This document shows positions 39,604-48,165 of a DNA stretch of 64,000 bases, one piece after another (the first letter of the stretch is position 1; every line of letters starts with the position of its first letter). The stretch is from Streptomyces endocoffeicus (GTDB lineage: Bacteria > Actinomycetota > Actinomycetes > Streptomycetales > Streptomycetaceae). The stretch spans positions 62,001 through 126,000 of the forward strand of contig NZ_JAERRG010000020.1 in NCBI RefSeq assembly GCF_016741935.1. Direction: 5' to 3'. Below the pieces are notes generated by a model. The model was not told the DNA's origin. It ran no database searches and worked only from the letters and a program-made list of their open reading frames with translations. The position numbers and the translations under genes are program-made.

Positions 39604-40965
39604 TCAGCGCGGCTCGCACACCATGGGCAGCGGGCCGGGTTCGAGCGTCGCCTTCGGCTCGGGGCGCAGCGTCGTGCCGGGCACCGGGCGGAGACGCCAC
39701 CGGCTCGCGATCGTCGCCACGATGAGGGCGGTCTCGGTCAGTGCCAGGACGTCCCCGATGCACTTGTGGCTGCCCGCGCCGAACGGGAGCAGCGCCCCGC
39801 GCTCCACCTCCTTGGCGCGGTCGCCGAGCCAGCGCTCGGGGTCGAACCGCTCGGGGTCGGGGAACAGTCCGGGGTTGTGGTGCAGCGCCTGGGCGCTGTA
39901 GAGGATCATCGTGCCCGCCGGGACGGTCCGGCCGCCGAGTTCGGTCTCGGCCGCCGTGACCCGCATCGCCATCCAGGACGGCGGGTACAGCCGCAGCGAC
40001 TCGGTGATGACCCCGCGGGTGTACTCCAGGGACGGCAGGTCCTCGAAGGTGGGGTTGCGGCCCGCCAGGGCCTCGTCGATCTCGGCGTGCACCCGCTTCT
40101 CCACCTCCGGGTGGGCGCCCAGGAGATGGAAGACGAAGGCGAGGGTCGAGGCGGTGGTCTCGCTCCCGGCCACCAGGAAGGTGACCACCTGGTCGAGGAC
40201 CTCGCCGTCGTCAAGGCCCTTCCCGGTCTCCGGGTGTTCGGCGCGCAGCAGCGTGGAGAGCAGATCGCCGTGGTCGGCGCCGGAGCGCCGGCGCTCGCGG
40301 ATCATCTCGTCCACGATCTGCCGCAGCCGGGCATTGGCCCGGTCATAGCGCCGGTTGCCCGGGGTGGGGAGCTTCTCCATGATCCCCAGAGGCGCCATCG
40401 TGCGCTTGTAGATGCCGTCCGAGACGATGCGCAGACAGTGGCGCGCCTCGTCGATCGTCGCCTCGTCGATCCCGGTGGAGAACAGCGTCCGCGCGGCCAC
40501 CCGCATCAGCAGGGCGTGCATGGTGTCGCTGATGTCCAGGGTGCGCCCCGGCTCCCAGGAGCCGATCGCGGCGCGGGTGTCATCGGCGACCGCCGCGGTG
40601 TAGTCGGCGATCTTCGGGGTGTGGAACGCGGGCTGGATCATCCGCCGCTGGTAGCGGTGGTCCTCGCCCCGGGAGACCGAGAGGCTGTTGCCGAGCAGCT
40701 GCCGCGCCTTGTCGAAGACCCCGCCCTTGTCGAACACCCGGGGATTGAGCAGCACCTGGCGGACCAGCTCGGGATGGCAGGCCAGATAGGCGCGGCTGGG
40801 CCCCAGCCTGACCTCCACCAGATCGCCGTGGGCGGGCAGGGAGGCCAGGAACTGCAGCGGACGGCGCCAGAGCGCCAGGGTGTGCCCCAGCAGCGGCACC
40901 GAGCCGGGCGCCGTGCCGGTGGTCCAGGAGCGCTCCGGCTGTGCGGAGCTCTTCGCGGGAGTCAC
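39604..40965 (-). CDS. cotB3: Cytochrome P450, CotB3-like (cyclooctatin C5 hydroxylase)
   Basis: A 453-residue P450 14 bp downstream of cotB2. I-helix FLVAGSETTASTLAF; ExxR in ITESLRLYPPSW; heme loop LPFGAGSHKCIGD with the Cys ligand near 400. In the cyclooctatin pathway CotB3 hydroxylates cyclooctat-9-en-7-ol at C5. The assignment rests on operon order and close relation to CotB4. The start is the GTG at 40965 (VTPAKSSAQ), with GGGGA just upstream. It is transcribed with cotB1 and cotB2. Confidence 0.86.
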   Translation of the reverse strand: MTPAKSSAQPERSWTTGTAPGSVPLLGHTLALWRRPLQFLASLPAHGDLVEVRLGPSRAYLACHPELVRQVLLNPRVFDKGGVFDKARQLLGNSLSVSRGEDHRYQRRMIQPAFHTPKIADYTAAVADDTRAAIGSWEPGRTLDISDTMHALLMRVAARTLFSTGIDEATIDEARHCLRIVSDGIYKRTMAPLGIMEKLPTPGNRRYDRANARLRQIVDEMIRERRRSGADHGDLLSTLLRAEHPETGKGLDDGEVLDQVVTFLVAGSETTASTLAFVFHLLGAHPEVEKRVHAEIDEALAGRNPTFEDLPSLEYTRGVITESLRLYPPSWMAMRVTAAETELGGRTVPAGTMILYSAQALHHNPGLFPDPERFDPERWLGDRAKEVERGALLPFGAGSHKCIGDVLALTETALIVATIASRWRLRPVPGTTLRPEPKATLEPGPLPMVCEPR

Positions 40966-40979
40966 GGGTCCCCGTTCCC

Positions 40980-41903
40980 TCACTGGATGCGGGAGTTGAC
41001 GTCGTTGACGGCCGTCTTGTAGCGCTTGTTGCTGGTGGTCCAGACGAAGTTGCCGTAGATCAGATCGAGGAAGACGTCCTGCGTCAGCTGGTCGAACGCC
41101 TTGATGCACTCGATGTCCTCGATCATGTCATCGAGCCGGGCCTGGAAGAACTCCTTGAACGCCGTCTCATCGCTCACATCGCAGAGCCGGAAACAGTTGG
41201 TGATCTGCCCCAGGGAGACCTCGCGGTCATAGGAGTAGAAGTCGTTGACGATGGTGAGTCCGCGGGTGGTCATGCGCGCGGCCAGGCTCGTCTTGGCGTG
41301 TTCGGTGAACTCCGGATGCCGGTAGATCGGATACGACATCTTCATCCAGAAGTCGACACCGATATCGGTGACCCGGAAACGGAAATACTGCTCCGGCGAC
41401 GTGGTGCACAGCGCCGCCTTGATGGGCGAGTCGCGGAACATATGGTCGCTGGTGACGAAGGCGCGTGCCGCCTCGTACGCCACCTCCGCGTCCTCGGGGC
41501 CGTAGTACTTCTCGCAGATCTTGCGCAGCTGGGGCAGGAAGAGACCGAAGTTGTGGAGTGCGGGATCCATGTCGTCCCACACGAACGTCACGCAGTTCAG
41601 GACGCAGACGGCCTTGAACGCCTCCATGTCCTTGATATGACGGGGGCTCTGGGACCACAGCACCACCCCCACATAGGAGATCCAGCGCTCATCGGAAACC
41701 GATTTGCCGAGGGGCGCCACCGCCGCGTTGCAGTCGTCGATGACCTCGCGCAGTTCGGCGTCGGTCAATTCGACCTTGGTGGGCCGGGTGACGACATGGC
41801 GGTCGAACATCTCCTGGAAGCGGCGGGTGCACTCCGCCAGGTACGGGCGGACGCTGTTCCGGCTGATGTCCTGGGCCCCGGCCGTGGAAAGTCCTGTCGT
41901 CAT
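40980..41903 (-). CDS. cotB2: Cyclooctat-9-en-7-ol synthase (diterpene cyclase CotB2)
   Basis: A 307-residue class I diterpene cyclase, the same length as CotB2. It converts geranylgeranyl diphosphate to the 5-8-5 tricyclic cyclooctat-9-en-7-ol. Every residue that I recall as important in CotB2 is at its published number: Asn103, Thr106, Phe107, the DDMD motif Asp110-Asp113, Phe149, Trp186, the NSE triad Asn220/Ser224/Glu228 in NDFYSYDRE, Trp288, and Arg294-Tyr295. From memory the sequence differs from the S. melanosporofaciens enzyme at only a handful of N-terminal positions. The ATG at 41903 overlaps the cotB1 stop by 4 bp (ATGA), so translation is coupled. Confidence 0.96.
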   Translation of the reverse strand: MTTGLSTAGAQDISRNSVRPYLAECTRRFQEMFDRHVVTRPTKVELTDAELREVIDDCNAAVAPLGKSVSDERWISYVGVVLWSQSPRHIKDMEAFKAVCVLNCVTFVWDDMDPALHNFGLFLPQLRKICEKYYGPEDAEVAYEAARAFVTSDHMFRDSPIKAALCTTSPEQYFRFRVTDIGVDFWMKMSYPIYRHPEFTEHAKTSLAARMTTRGLTIVNDFYSYDREVSLGQITNCFRLCDVSDETAFKEFFQARLDDMIEDIECIKAFDQLTQDVFLDLIYGNFVWTTSNKRYKTAVNDVNSRIQ

Positions 41904-42979
41904 GAGTTCCTCACAGTGGCCATGCGGGCGATCTGCTTCAGCGCGTTGACCGCGTCCGCGGTGAATGGGGCGTCGTCGAGGGCCCGCAGGGCCTGCGTCC
42001 GGCGGTCGTCGATCATCTGCTCGACGGCATCCCGGGCGGTGGTGGCGGCGAAGATCTCCTGAATGGTCGCGGCGTCCCGCTCGTCCAGCAGCGGATTGCC
42101 GATGAGGCTGCGCAGCCGCGCCGCCTGGACGCTGTCGGAGCCGCGCAGGGCGAGCGCGATCAGGGTGGTGTTCTTCCCGGCCCGCAGATCGTCCAGCTGG
42201 GACTTGCCGGTCGACTCCGGATCGCCGTACACGCCCAGCAGATCGTCGCGGAGCTGGAACGCCTCGCCGAGCGGCAGGGCGTAGGCGGTGAACGCCTCCA
42301 TGGCCTCCGGGCCGGCGCCCGCGACGGCGGCTCCGACGTGCAGCGGACGCTCGATGGTGTACTTGGCGGTCTTGTACCGGTTGACCGTGAGGGTGGCCTC
42401 GACGTCGTCGGTCAGCTCCCCGGTGGCCTGCAGATCGAGGTACTGGCCCAGCATCACCTCGGTGCGCATCTCCGACAGCAGCGGCAGCACGGTGTCGAAC
42501 TGGACGGGGGTCAGACCGGCTGAGTGCAGGAGCTCGTCCGACCAGGTGAGGGCGAGGTCGCCGAGCAGTACCGCCCCGCTGACCCCGAACCGCTCGATCT
42601 GCTCCGGCCTGCGGTCGGTGGCGCACAGCGCGGCCAGGATGCGATGGATGGTCGGCCGGCCGCGACGGGTGTCGCTGTCGTCCATGACGTCGTCGTGGAT
42701 CAGCGCGAAGGCGTGGAACATCTCCAGGCAGGCGGCCACCCGGAACACCGGCTCGGTGTCCTCGCCGCCGCCGACGGCCTGCCAGCCGGTGACACACAAC
42801 AGCGGTCGTATGCGCTTTCCGCCGGACAGGAAATCCTTCAGCAGCCCGGAGAGATACGGCAGATGGTGTTGCGGGGTGGTGTGGGCCTTGGCCGTCAGGA
42901 AATCTTCGAGTACGACGTCCACCGACTCACGGACGGTATCCGCATCCAAGCGGCCGGGGCTGAGCGTGGGTGTGGTCAT
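41900..42979 (-). CDS. cotB1: Geranylgeranyl diphosphate synthase, CotB1-like
   Basis: A 359-residue polyprenyl diphosphate synthase. First aspartate-rich motif LIHDDVMDDSDTRRGRPT (about 110), second motif QLRDDLLGVYGDPESTGK (about 255). Family role: condensation of farnesyl or dimethylallyl diphosphate with isopentenyl diphosphate, here to supply geranylgeranyl diphosphate to CotB2. It is the first gene of the cotB1-B2-B3-B4 operon. The ATG at 42979 has GGAGGAG (minus strand, 42994-42988) 8 nt upstream; longer in-frame starts lie in AT-rich promoter DNA. Its stop overlaps the cotB2 start (ATGA). Confidence 0.93.
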   Translation of the reverse strand: MTTPTLSPGRLDADTVRESVDVVLEDFLTAKAHTTPQHHLPYLSGLLKDFLSGGKRIRPLLCVTGWQAVGGGEDTEPVFRVAACLEMFHAFALIHDDVMDDSDTRRGRPTIHRILAALCATDRRPEQIERFGVSGAVLLGDLALTWSDELLHSAGLTPVQFDTVLPLLSEMRTEVMLGQYLDLQATGELTDDVEATLTVNRYKTAKYTIERPLHVGAAVAGAGPEAMEAFTAYALPLGEAFQLRDDLLGVYGDPESTGKSQLDDLRAGKNTTLIALALRGSDSVQAARLRSLIGNPLLDERDAATIQEIFAATTARDAVEQMIDDRRTQALRALDDAPFTADAVNALKQIARMATVRNS

Positions 42980-43629
42980 GCGACTGACTCCTCCACGTCG
43001 AAATGTCGAAATCCGTTGATTAAGGAGAAGAAAACAGGCACGCGGAAACCCTTGCTTTGTATGGAAAAAGTTGGATTGCCGTCCGTGCTCTGTACGGCAC
43101 CAGGAAGGCAGACGTGAGACACGACCGCCGTCCATGGTCGATATATCGAACGCCCGTGACGGGCGCGAAGATCAGACGCTCGGGGAATCGTGCGGTCGGC
43201 GCGGAGGGGTCATTTCCGCGCGTGGAATCCGGGCCGGGCCGCAAAGGGGCCACAGCCGGTGCGACACCCGCGTGGACATCATCGGTTCGATGGATGCCAG
43301 GTGTGCGCGGGCACACTCAATTACGTCCATTTATTCCCCCTGAGTGCCGCCGGTCCCCCCACTCGGACATGAGCAGTCTAGACGCAAGATCGACGGATTC
43401 GGAAGCCCGTTCTGGTATCGCGCCTATCACTTGACGGCCGAAGGGGGCGGGGTGCTGTCGCCGTGCCCGGAGCGGTCCGAAACCGGGCAACTCGCCCCGT
43501 ACGCGCCGAGTATCAGCGGAATAAGCGGCGGCGCAAATATGCATCCGGAGTGTTCGTTGAAAAGTGAACGGAGCCCGGAGTGAACGAGGCCCGGACGGAA
43601 CGGGGCTCAGACGGAACGGGGCCCGGACG
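42980..43629. promoter_or_regulatory. Upstream region of the cotB operon
   Basis: This gap holds no credible gene and is less GC-rich than its surroundings. It contains an 8-bp direct repeat GTCGAAAT (42998-43005, 43006-43013) next to the cotB1 ribosome site and a perfect 12-bp palindrome TCGATATATCGA (43138-43149). I cannot fix a -10/-35 pair with confidence. The palindrome is the best operator candidate for the operon. No pathway regulator is adjacent on this side. Confidence 0.5.
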
Positions 43630-43641
43630 GAACGGGGCCCC
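43594..43641. repeat. 16-bp tandem repeat, three copies
   Basis: GACGGAACGGGGC cores at 43594, 43610 and 43626 repeat with 16-bp spacing; the last copy merges into the left arm of the terminator hairpin. Confidence 0.75.
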
Positions 43642-43665
43642 GCCGTCACCGGCGGGGCCCCGTTC
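43630..43665. terminator. 16-bp perfect-stem terminator of the dhaKLM operon
   Basis: GAACGGGGCCCCGCCG (43630-43645) pairs perfectly with CGGCGGGGCCCCGTTC (43650-43665) around TCAC, 18 bp after the dhaM stop. It is the strongest hairpin in the window and should stop dha transcripts before the cot region. Confidence 0.85.
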
Positions 43666-43682
43666 GATAGCGCGCGGCGGTA

Positions 43683-44093
43683 TCAGACCTTCCGGTAGTC
43701 GTACGCCTCCGAGGCCGCCTGGAGCACCGCCTCCACATCCGCCCCGGTGGAGGCCGTGACGACCGCCGCGACCGCGCCCTCCACGAGTGGCGCGTCCACC
43801 AATCGGGTGCCGTCGGGCAGTTCGTCGCCCTCGGCCAGCAGCGCCTTGACGGACAGGACCGCACTGCCCAGGTCCACCAGGACCGCCACTCCGGCGCCCC
43901 GGTCGACCGCCTGGGCCGCCTCCGCTATCAGCTCCGGACTGGTGCCGAAGCCGCCGTCCGCGGTGCCGCCCGCGGCACGGACCGGCGCCGTGCCGCCGCC
44001 GGACAGCGCCTTCGCCAGCTCGGCGACGGAGTCGGCCACCGCCGCGCTGTGCGACACCAGGACTATGCCGACCTTCCCGCTCTCGTCGGTCAT
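43683..44093 (-). CDS. dhaM: PTS-dependent dihydroxyacetone kinase phosphotransferase subunit DhaM
   Basis: A 136-residue EIIA-Man-type protein. GIVLVSHSAAVADSVAELA places the phospho-acceptor His at residue 15, and VAVLVDLGSAVLSV matches the conserved strand of DhaM. It takes phosphate from HPr and passes it to ADP bound in DhaL. Unlike E. coli DhaM, it lacks fused HPr and EI domains. Its start overlaps the dhaL stop (4 bp), and a very strong terminator follows. Confidence 0.9.
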   Translation of the reverse strand: MTDESGKVGIVLVSHSAAVADSVAELAKALSGGGTAPVRAAGGTADGGFGTSPELIAEAAQAVDRGAGVAVLVDLGSAVLSVKALLAEGDELPDGTRLVDAPLVEGAVAAVVTASTGADVEAVLQAASEAYDYRKV

Positions 44094-44725
44094 CGGGCCG
44101 CCTCCGCCAGCGCGCCGATGATCAGTGCCGACGAGGTGGCGCCCGGGTCCTGGTGGCCGACGCTGCGCTCACCCAGATAGCTGGCCCGGCCCTTGCGGGC
44201 CAGCATCGGCACGGTGGCCAGCGCCCCCTTCTCGGCGGCCTCGCCCGCGGCCGCGAACGACCCCGTGCCCCCGCTCAGCGCCTCGACGGCGGGGAGCAGC
44301 GCGTCCAGCATCGTCTTGTCGCCGGGCGCTGCGCCGCCGAGCTGCGCCACCGCGTCCACCCCGGCCCGCAGCGCGTCCGCCAGTTGCTGCGGGGTGATCT
44401 GTTCGGCGTCGCCGAGCGCCTTGCCGGCGCGTCGCAGCAGCGTCCCGTACAGCGGTCCGGAGGCCCCGCCCACCTTGGAGATCAGCTGGCGCCCGGCCAG
44501 GATGAGCGTGGCCCCGGGGGAGCCGGGGGGCTCCTTTTCCAGCGCCTCGGCCACGGCGGCGAAGCCGCGCTGCATGTTGGTGCCGTGGTCGGCGTCGCCG
44601 ATCGCGGAGTCCAGGTCGGTGAGGCGGGTCGCCTCACGGCTCACGGACGTGGCCGCGGTGGTGAGCCATCGGAGGAAGAAAGGGGTGTCGAGCACGTCGT
44701 CGACGGCGGGTTCACTGCTGGACAC
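44090..44725 (-). CDS. dhaL: Dihydroxyacetone kinase subunit DhaL
   Basis: A 211-residue ADP-binding subunit. The metal-nucleotide site is DLDSAIGDADHGTNMQRGF (about 38-56), and KVGGASGPLYGTLL (about 90) binds phosphates. DhaL keeps ADP bound, receives phosphate from DhaM and transfers it to dihydroxyacetone held by DhaK. The GTG at 44725 has GAGGAGG just upstream. It lies 60 bp after dhaK and overlaps dhaM. Confidence 0.92.
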   Translation of the reverse strand: MSSSEPAVDDVLDTPFFLRWLTTAATSVSREATRLTDLDSAIGDADHGTNMQRGFAAVAEALEKEPPGSPGATLILAGRQLISKVGGASGPLYGTLLRRAGKALGDAEQITPQQLADALRAGVDAVAQLGGAAPGDKTMLDALLPAVEALSGGTGSFAAAGEAAEKGALATVPMLARKGRASYLGERSVGHQDPGATSSALIIGALAEAAR

Positions 44726-44785
44726 AGACGCCTCCTCGGGGTGTAGCCAACGGCGACAGCGTACGTATCGGGGGCCGGCCCGGCC

Positions 44786-45778
44786 TCAGGCGCCCCAGCG
44801 CAGCCCGGCGGTCCGCACGGGCGCGTCCCACAGCCGCAGGAGGTCCTCGTCGACCTGGCACAGCGTGATCGAAGCGCCCGCCATGTCGAGTGATGTGACG
44901 TAGTTGCCGACGAGCGTACGCGCCACCGCCACCCGGCGCTCGCCGAGCGCCCGGTGCACCTCGGCGGCGAAGCCGTACAGCTCCAGCTGCGGGGTCGCCC
45001 CCATGCCGTTGACGAGCAGCAGCACCGGGCTGTCCGGGCGCAGGTCCTCGACCACCACCTCCACCGCGTAGTCGGCGATCTCGCGGGAGGTCATCATCGC
45101 CCGCCGCTCACGCCCCGGCTCGCCGTGGATGCCCACGCCCAACTCCAGCTCCCCGGCGGGCAGATCGAAGGTGGGGCCGCCCTTGGCCGGGGTGGAGCAG
45201 GCGCTGAGCGCGACACCGAAGCTCCGCGAGAGCTCGTTCACCCGCCGGGCGATCGACTCCACCCGCTCCAGCGGCGCGCCCTCGTCGGCCGCCGCGCCCG
45301 CGATCTTCTCCACGAACAGGGTGGCGCCGGTGCCGCGCCGGCCCGCCGTGTAGAGGCTGTCGGTGACCGCCGCGTCGTCGTTGACCAGGACCTTGGCGAT
45401 CTGGATGCCCTCGTCCTCGGCGAGCTCGGCGGCCATGTCGAAGTTGAGCACGTCGCCCGTGTAGTTCTTGACGATGAACAGCACGCCCTTGCCGCTGTCC
45501 ACCGCCGCCGCGGCGCGCACCATCTGATCCGGCACCGGGGAGGTGAACACCTCGCCGGGGCAGGCGGCGTCGAGCATGCCGGGGCCCACGAAACCGCCGT
45601 GCAGCGGTTCATGCCCCGACCCGCCGCCGGAGACCAGTCCCACCTTGTCCTCGACCGGCGCGTCCCGCCGGACGATCACCCGGTTGTCGACGTCGACGAT
45701 CAGCTCGGGGTGGCAGGCGGCCAGTCCGCGCAGCGCGTCGGCGACCACGGTCTCGGGGACGTTGATGAGCATTTTCAT
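44786..45778 (-). CDS. dhaK: Dihydroxyacetone kinase subunit DhaK
   Basis: A 330-residue substrate-binding subunit. His218 in LGVGIHGEPG is the residue that forms a hemiaminal bond with dihydroxyacetone, at the same number as in E. coli DhaK. VGLVSGGGSGHEPLHGGFVG (about 47-66) is the signature of the substrate site. The ATG at 45778 has GGAGGA 11 nt upstream. It begins the dhaK-dhaL-dhaM operon, which converts dihydroxyacetone to dihydroxyacetone phosphate at the expense of phosphoenolpyruvate. It is divergent from the glycosyltransferase-like gene; no dha regulator is adjacent. Confidence 0.94.
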   Translation of the reverse strand: MKMLINVPETVVADALRGLAACHPELIVDVDNRVIVRRDAPVEDKVGLVSGGGSGHEPLHGGFVGPGMLDAACPGEVFTSPVPDQMVRAAAAVDSGKGVLFIVKNYTGDVLNFDMAAELAEDEGIQIAKVLVNDDAAVTDSLYTAGRRGTGATLFVEKIAGAAADEGAPLERVESIARRVNELSRSFGVALSACSTPAKGGPTFDLPAGELELGVGIHGEPGRERRAMMTSREIADYAVEVVVEDLRPDSPVLLLVNGMGATPQLELYGFAAEVHRALGERRVAVARTLVGNYVTSLDMAGASITLCQVDEDLLRLWDAPVRTAGLRWGA

Positions 45779-45907
45779 AGGTGTGTCCGTCCTCCGCCGG
45801 ATGGGGGTGTGCACCGCTGCAACAGCGTACGGATCCACCGCGTCCCTGGCACCCCTTGAACACTGAGCCGAACGGCCTAATAGGACGAAAAAGGTACATA
45901 GTCATCA

Positions 45908-45919
45908 TATGGTGCGCGC
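45908..45919 (+). promoter_or_regulatory. Leaderless -10 of the fused membrane protein gene
   Basis: TATGGT at 45908-45913 lies 6 nt before the ATG at 45920; no ribosome site is seen. Confidence 0.5.
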
Positions 45920-48028
45920 ATGGAGAATACTGCCGCACCGGCGGCCGCCGTCCTGCCCCCGCGCCCCCAGCCCCGCCCGCCGCAGCGGTACCGTCGTCCG
46001 GCCCCCTGGCTCGGCCTGGTCGCCATCGGATACGCCGTGGTCCAGCTCGCCATGGTGATCCCGCACACCGGCCACGCGCTGGGCTGGGACGAGTCCGTGT
46101 ATGTCTCCCAGGTCGATCCGCGCACCCCGCCCGCGTACTTCAGCGCACCCCGCTCGCGCGGCATCAGTTTCCTGGTCGCGCCCCTGGTGTCCGCCACCGA
46201 CTCCATTCCGGCGCTGCGGATCCTGCTGATGCTGTTGTCCGCGGGCGCGCTCTACGGCGCCTTCCGGGTCTGGACCCGGCTGCTGCCCGCGCCCCAGGTG
46301 GCCCTGGCCGCGCTGCTGTTCTCCGGGCTGTGGATCACCCAGATCAGCGGACCCGCGGTGATGCCCAACCTCTGGGTGGCGATCGGCGCCGTCGCCGCCG
46401 TCGGCTGGTTCCTCCGGGTGCCGGACGAACCGAACGCCCGCTGGTGGCTGGCCGCCGTCCTCGCGGGCGTCACCCTGGTGCGCACCCCCGACGGGGGATG
46501 GCTCACCCTGCCGCTGCTGATCGGCGCGATCGGGGCGCGCACCTGGCGGCCCGCCCTGTTTCCGCTGCTCGGCGGGACGCTGCTCGGCGCCGCCCAGTGG
46601 ATCGGCGAGGCGTACGACCGCTTCGGCGGCATCGGGGAGCGGCTGAGTGCCTCCAGCGACGTCGAGGGCGGCATGGGCCTCCACTTCAGCGTCGGCGCCG
46701 CGCTGCGCAGCCTCAACGGACCCCAGCTGTGCCGCCCCTGCGAGGTGCCGCTGCGCCACGTGGAGCTGACCGTGTGGTGGCTGGCGCTGCCCGTGCTGAC
46801 CCTCCTCGCCGTACACACCGCCCTGCGCGACCGCCAGGAGCTGCGCCGGGTGCGGGTGGGGCTCGGCCGCCCGGCCGTCCGGCGCCCCGCCGTACCGCTC
46901 ACCGTGCTGCCCGTCGCCTGCGCGGCCACCCTCGCCCTGCCCTATCTGCTGCTCATCGGCTACTCCGCACCGCGCTTCCTGATGCCCTCGTACGCGCTGC
47001 TGGCGCTGCCGATCGCCGGACTGGTGTTCCGCGCCGTACGGGCCGCGCGCTCACCGCGGCACCTGGCGGTCGCCCTCGGGGTGATCATCACGCTCCATCT
47101 GGCGAGCCAGTTCGTCATCCTCAACCACACCGCCAAGCAGTCCGACGCCACCACCGGCCGCTATCGCACCGCCGCGAAGGAGCTCCAGCGGCTCGGGCTG
47201 CGGCCGCCCTGCCTGGTGACCGGTGACCGCGCCCTGCCCGTCGCGTACCACGCGGGCTGCTCCTCCGCCCAGACCAGCGGGAACAACCGGTCCGCCACCC
47301 TGCCCTCGCTGCTGCGCCGCGCCGCCCGGGAGCCGACCGCGCTGCTGCTGCGGCGCGGCCAGGCCCGGCCCCCGGCCTACGCCCGCACCTGGGTCGCCTA
47401 TCCGCTGCCGGGCACCGAGTGGAACGCGTATCTGCCCCCGGACCAGGCGCGGGAGTGGGAAGCCCGGAAATCCCGACAGGAGACGTCCGGAAACGGTCCG
47501 AGCATGGGCACCATGACGATGACGTACCCGACCACCAGCTGGGCCGGATTCGCGGCGGCCGAGCCCGCCTTCGCCGACTACGCCCAGGACCGCTTCCGGC
47601 GCTACCGCCACCATGTGCTGGCCACCCTGCGCCAGGACGGCTCCCCGCGGGTGACCCCGCTCGAAGTGAACTTCCTCTCCGGTGAGTTGTGGCTCGGCAT
47701 GATGCCGGAGTCGCGCAAGGCGCTGGACCTGCGCCGCGATCCCCGGTTCTCGGTGCAGGCCAACCCCGGCCCCGGCGAGGACCTGACCGAGGGCGACGTC
47801 CGGGTGAGCGGCCGGGCGGTCGAGGTGACCGACCCCGGGACGCTCGCCCGCTTCGCCGAGGAGGTCCACCCGCCCGAGCCCTTCCACCTCTTCCGCGCCG
47901 ATGTGACCGAGGTGGTGCACACCGCCCTGGAGAACGGCCGGATGGTGCTGCGCACCTGGCGTCCGGGCCAGCCGGTACGGGTCGTACGGCCGGGCGGCGA
48001 CGACACCCCGCCCCGGGTGGAGGGCTGA
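45920..48028 (+). CDS. GT39-like membrane protein read through into a pyridoxamine-oxidase-like domain
   Basis: A 702-residue open frame with two parts. Residues 1-about 420 are a polytopic membrane protein of the GT-C/mannosyltransferase-like kind: after helix 1 comes LGWDESVYVSQVD with the acidic DE motif, and many helices follow; about 430-525 is a soluble tail. Residues about 529-702 are a complete flavin split-barrel (pyridoxamine 5'-phosphate oxidase-like) protein starting MGTMTMTYPTTSWAGF and containing RYRHHVLATLRQDGSPRV. In relatives these are expected to be separate genes. No stop separates them, and the ATGs at 47504, 47513 and 47519 could serve as internal starts. True fusion or internal initiation cannot be decided here. 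Confidence 0.7.
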   Translation: MENTAAPAAAVLPPRPQPRPPQRYRRPAPWLGLVAIGYAVVQLAMVIPHTGHALGWDESVYVSQVDPRTPPAYFSAPRSRGISFLVAPLVSATDSIPALRILLMLLSAGALYGAFRVWTRLLPAPQVALAALLFSGLWITQISGPAVMPNLWVAIGAVAAVGWFLRVPDEPNARWWLAAVLAGVTLVRTPDGGWLTLPLLIGAIGARTWRPALFPLLGGTLLGAAQWIGEAYDRFGGIGERLSASSDVEGGMGLHFSVGAALRSLNGPQLCRPCEVPLRHVELTVWWLALPVLTLLAVHTALRDRQELRRVRVGLGRPAVRRPAVPLTVLPVACAATLALPYLLLIGYSAPRFLMPSYALLALPIAGLVFRAVRAARSPRHLAVALGVIITLHLASQFVILNHTAKQSDATTGRYRTAAKELQRLGLRPPCLVTGDRALPVAYHAGCSSAQTSGNNRSATLPSLLRRAAREPTALLLRRGQARPPAYARTWVAYPLPGTEWNAYLPPDQAREWEARKSRQETSGNGPSMGTMTMTYPTTSWAGFAAAEPAFADYAQDRFRRYRHHVLATLRQDGSPRVTPLEVNFLSGELWLGMMPESRKALDLRRDPRFSVQANPGPGEDLTEGDVRVSGRAVEVTDPGTLARFAEEVHPPEPFHLFRADVTEVVHTALENGRMVLRTWRPGQPVRVVRPGGDDTPPRVEG

Positions 48029-48083
48029 GACCTGAGGCCGTGGACCGGACCGAGCGGCCCGGTCCACGGCCCTTCCGTATTGT

Positions 48084-48097
48084 TGGAACACGTTCTA
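48084..48097. promoter_or_regulatory. KstR-like box upstream of the acyl-CoA dehydrogenase
   Basis: TGGAACACGTTCTA matches TNNAACNNGTTNNA, the operator of the TetR-family cholesterol repressor KstR, in all fixed positions. It lies 69 bp before the acyl-CoA dehydrogenase start. No kstR gene is in the window. Confidence 0.6.
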
Positions 48098-48165
48098 CCG
48101 TGCCCCTCGATCCCAGGACGCTCCCAGCCCGCCGACATGGCGCACGCGAGACTCCAGGAGGGGCC

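Noticed and set aside
43020..43316. A 98-codon minus-strand frame upstream of cotB1
   Set aside because: No ribosome site, no family resemblance, and it overlaps the probable cot promoter region.
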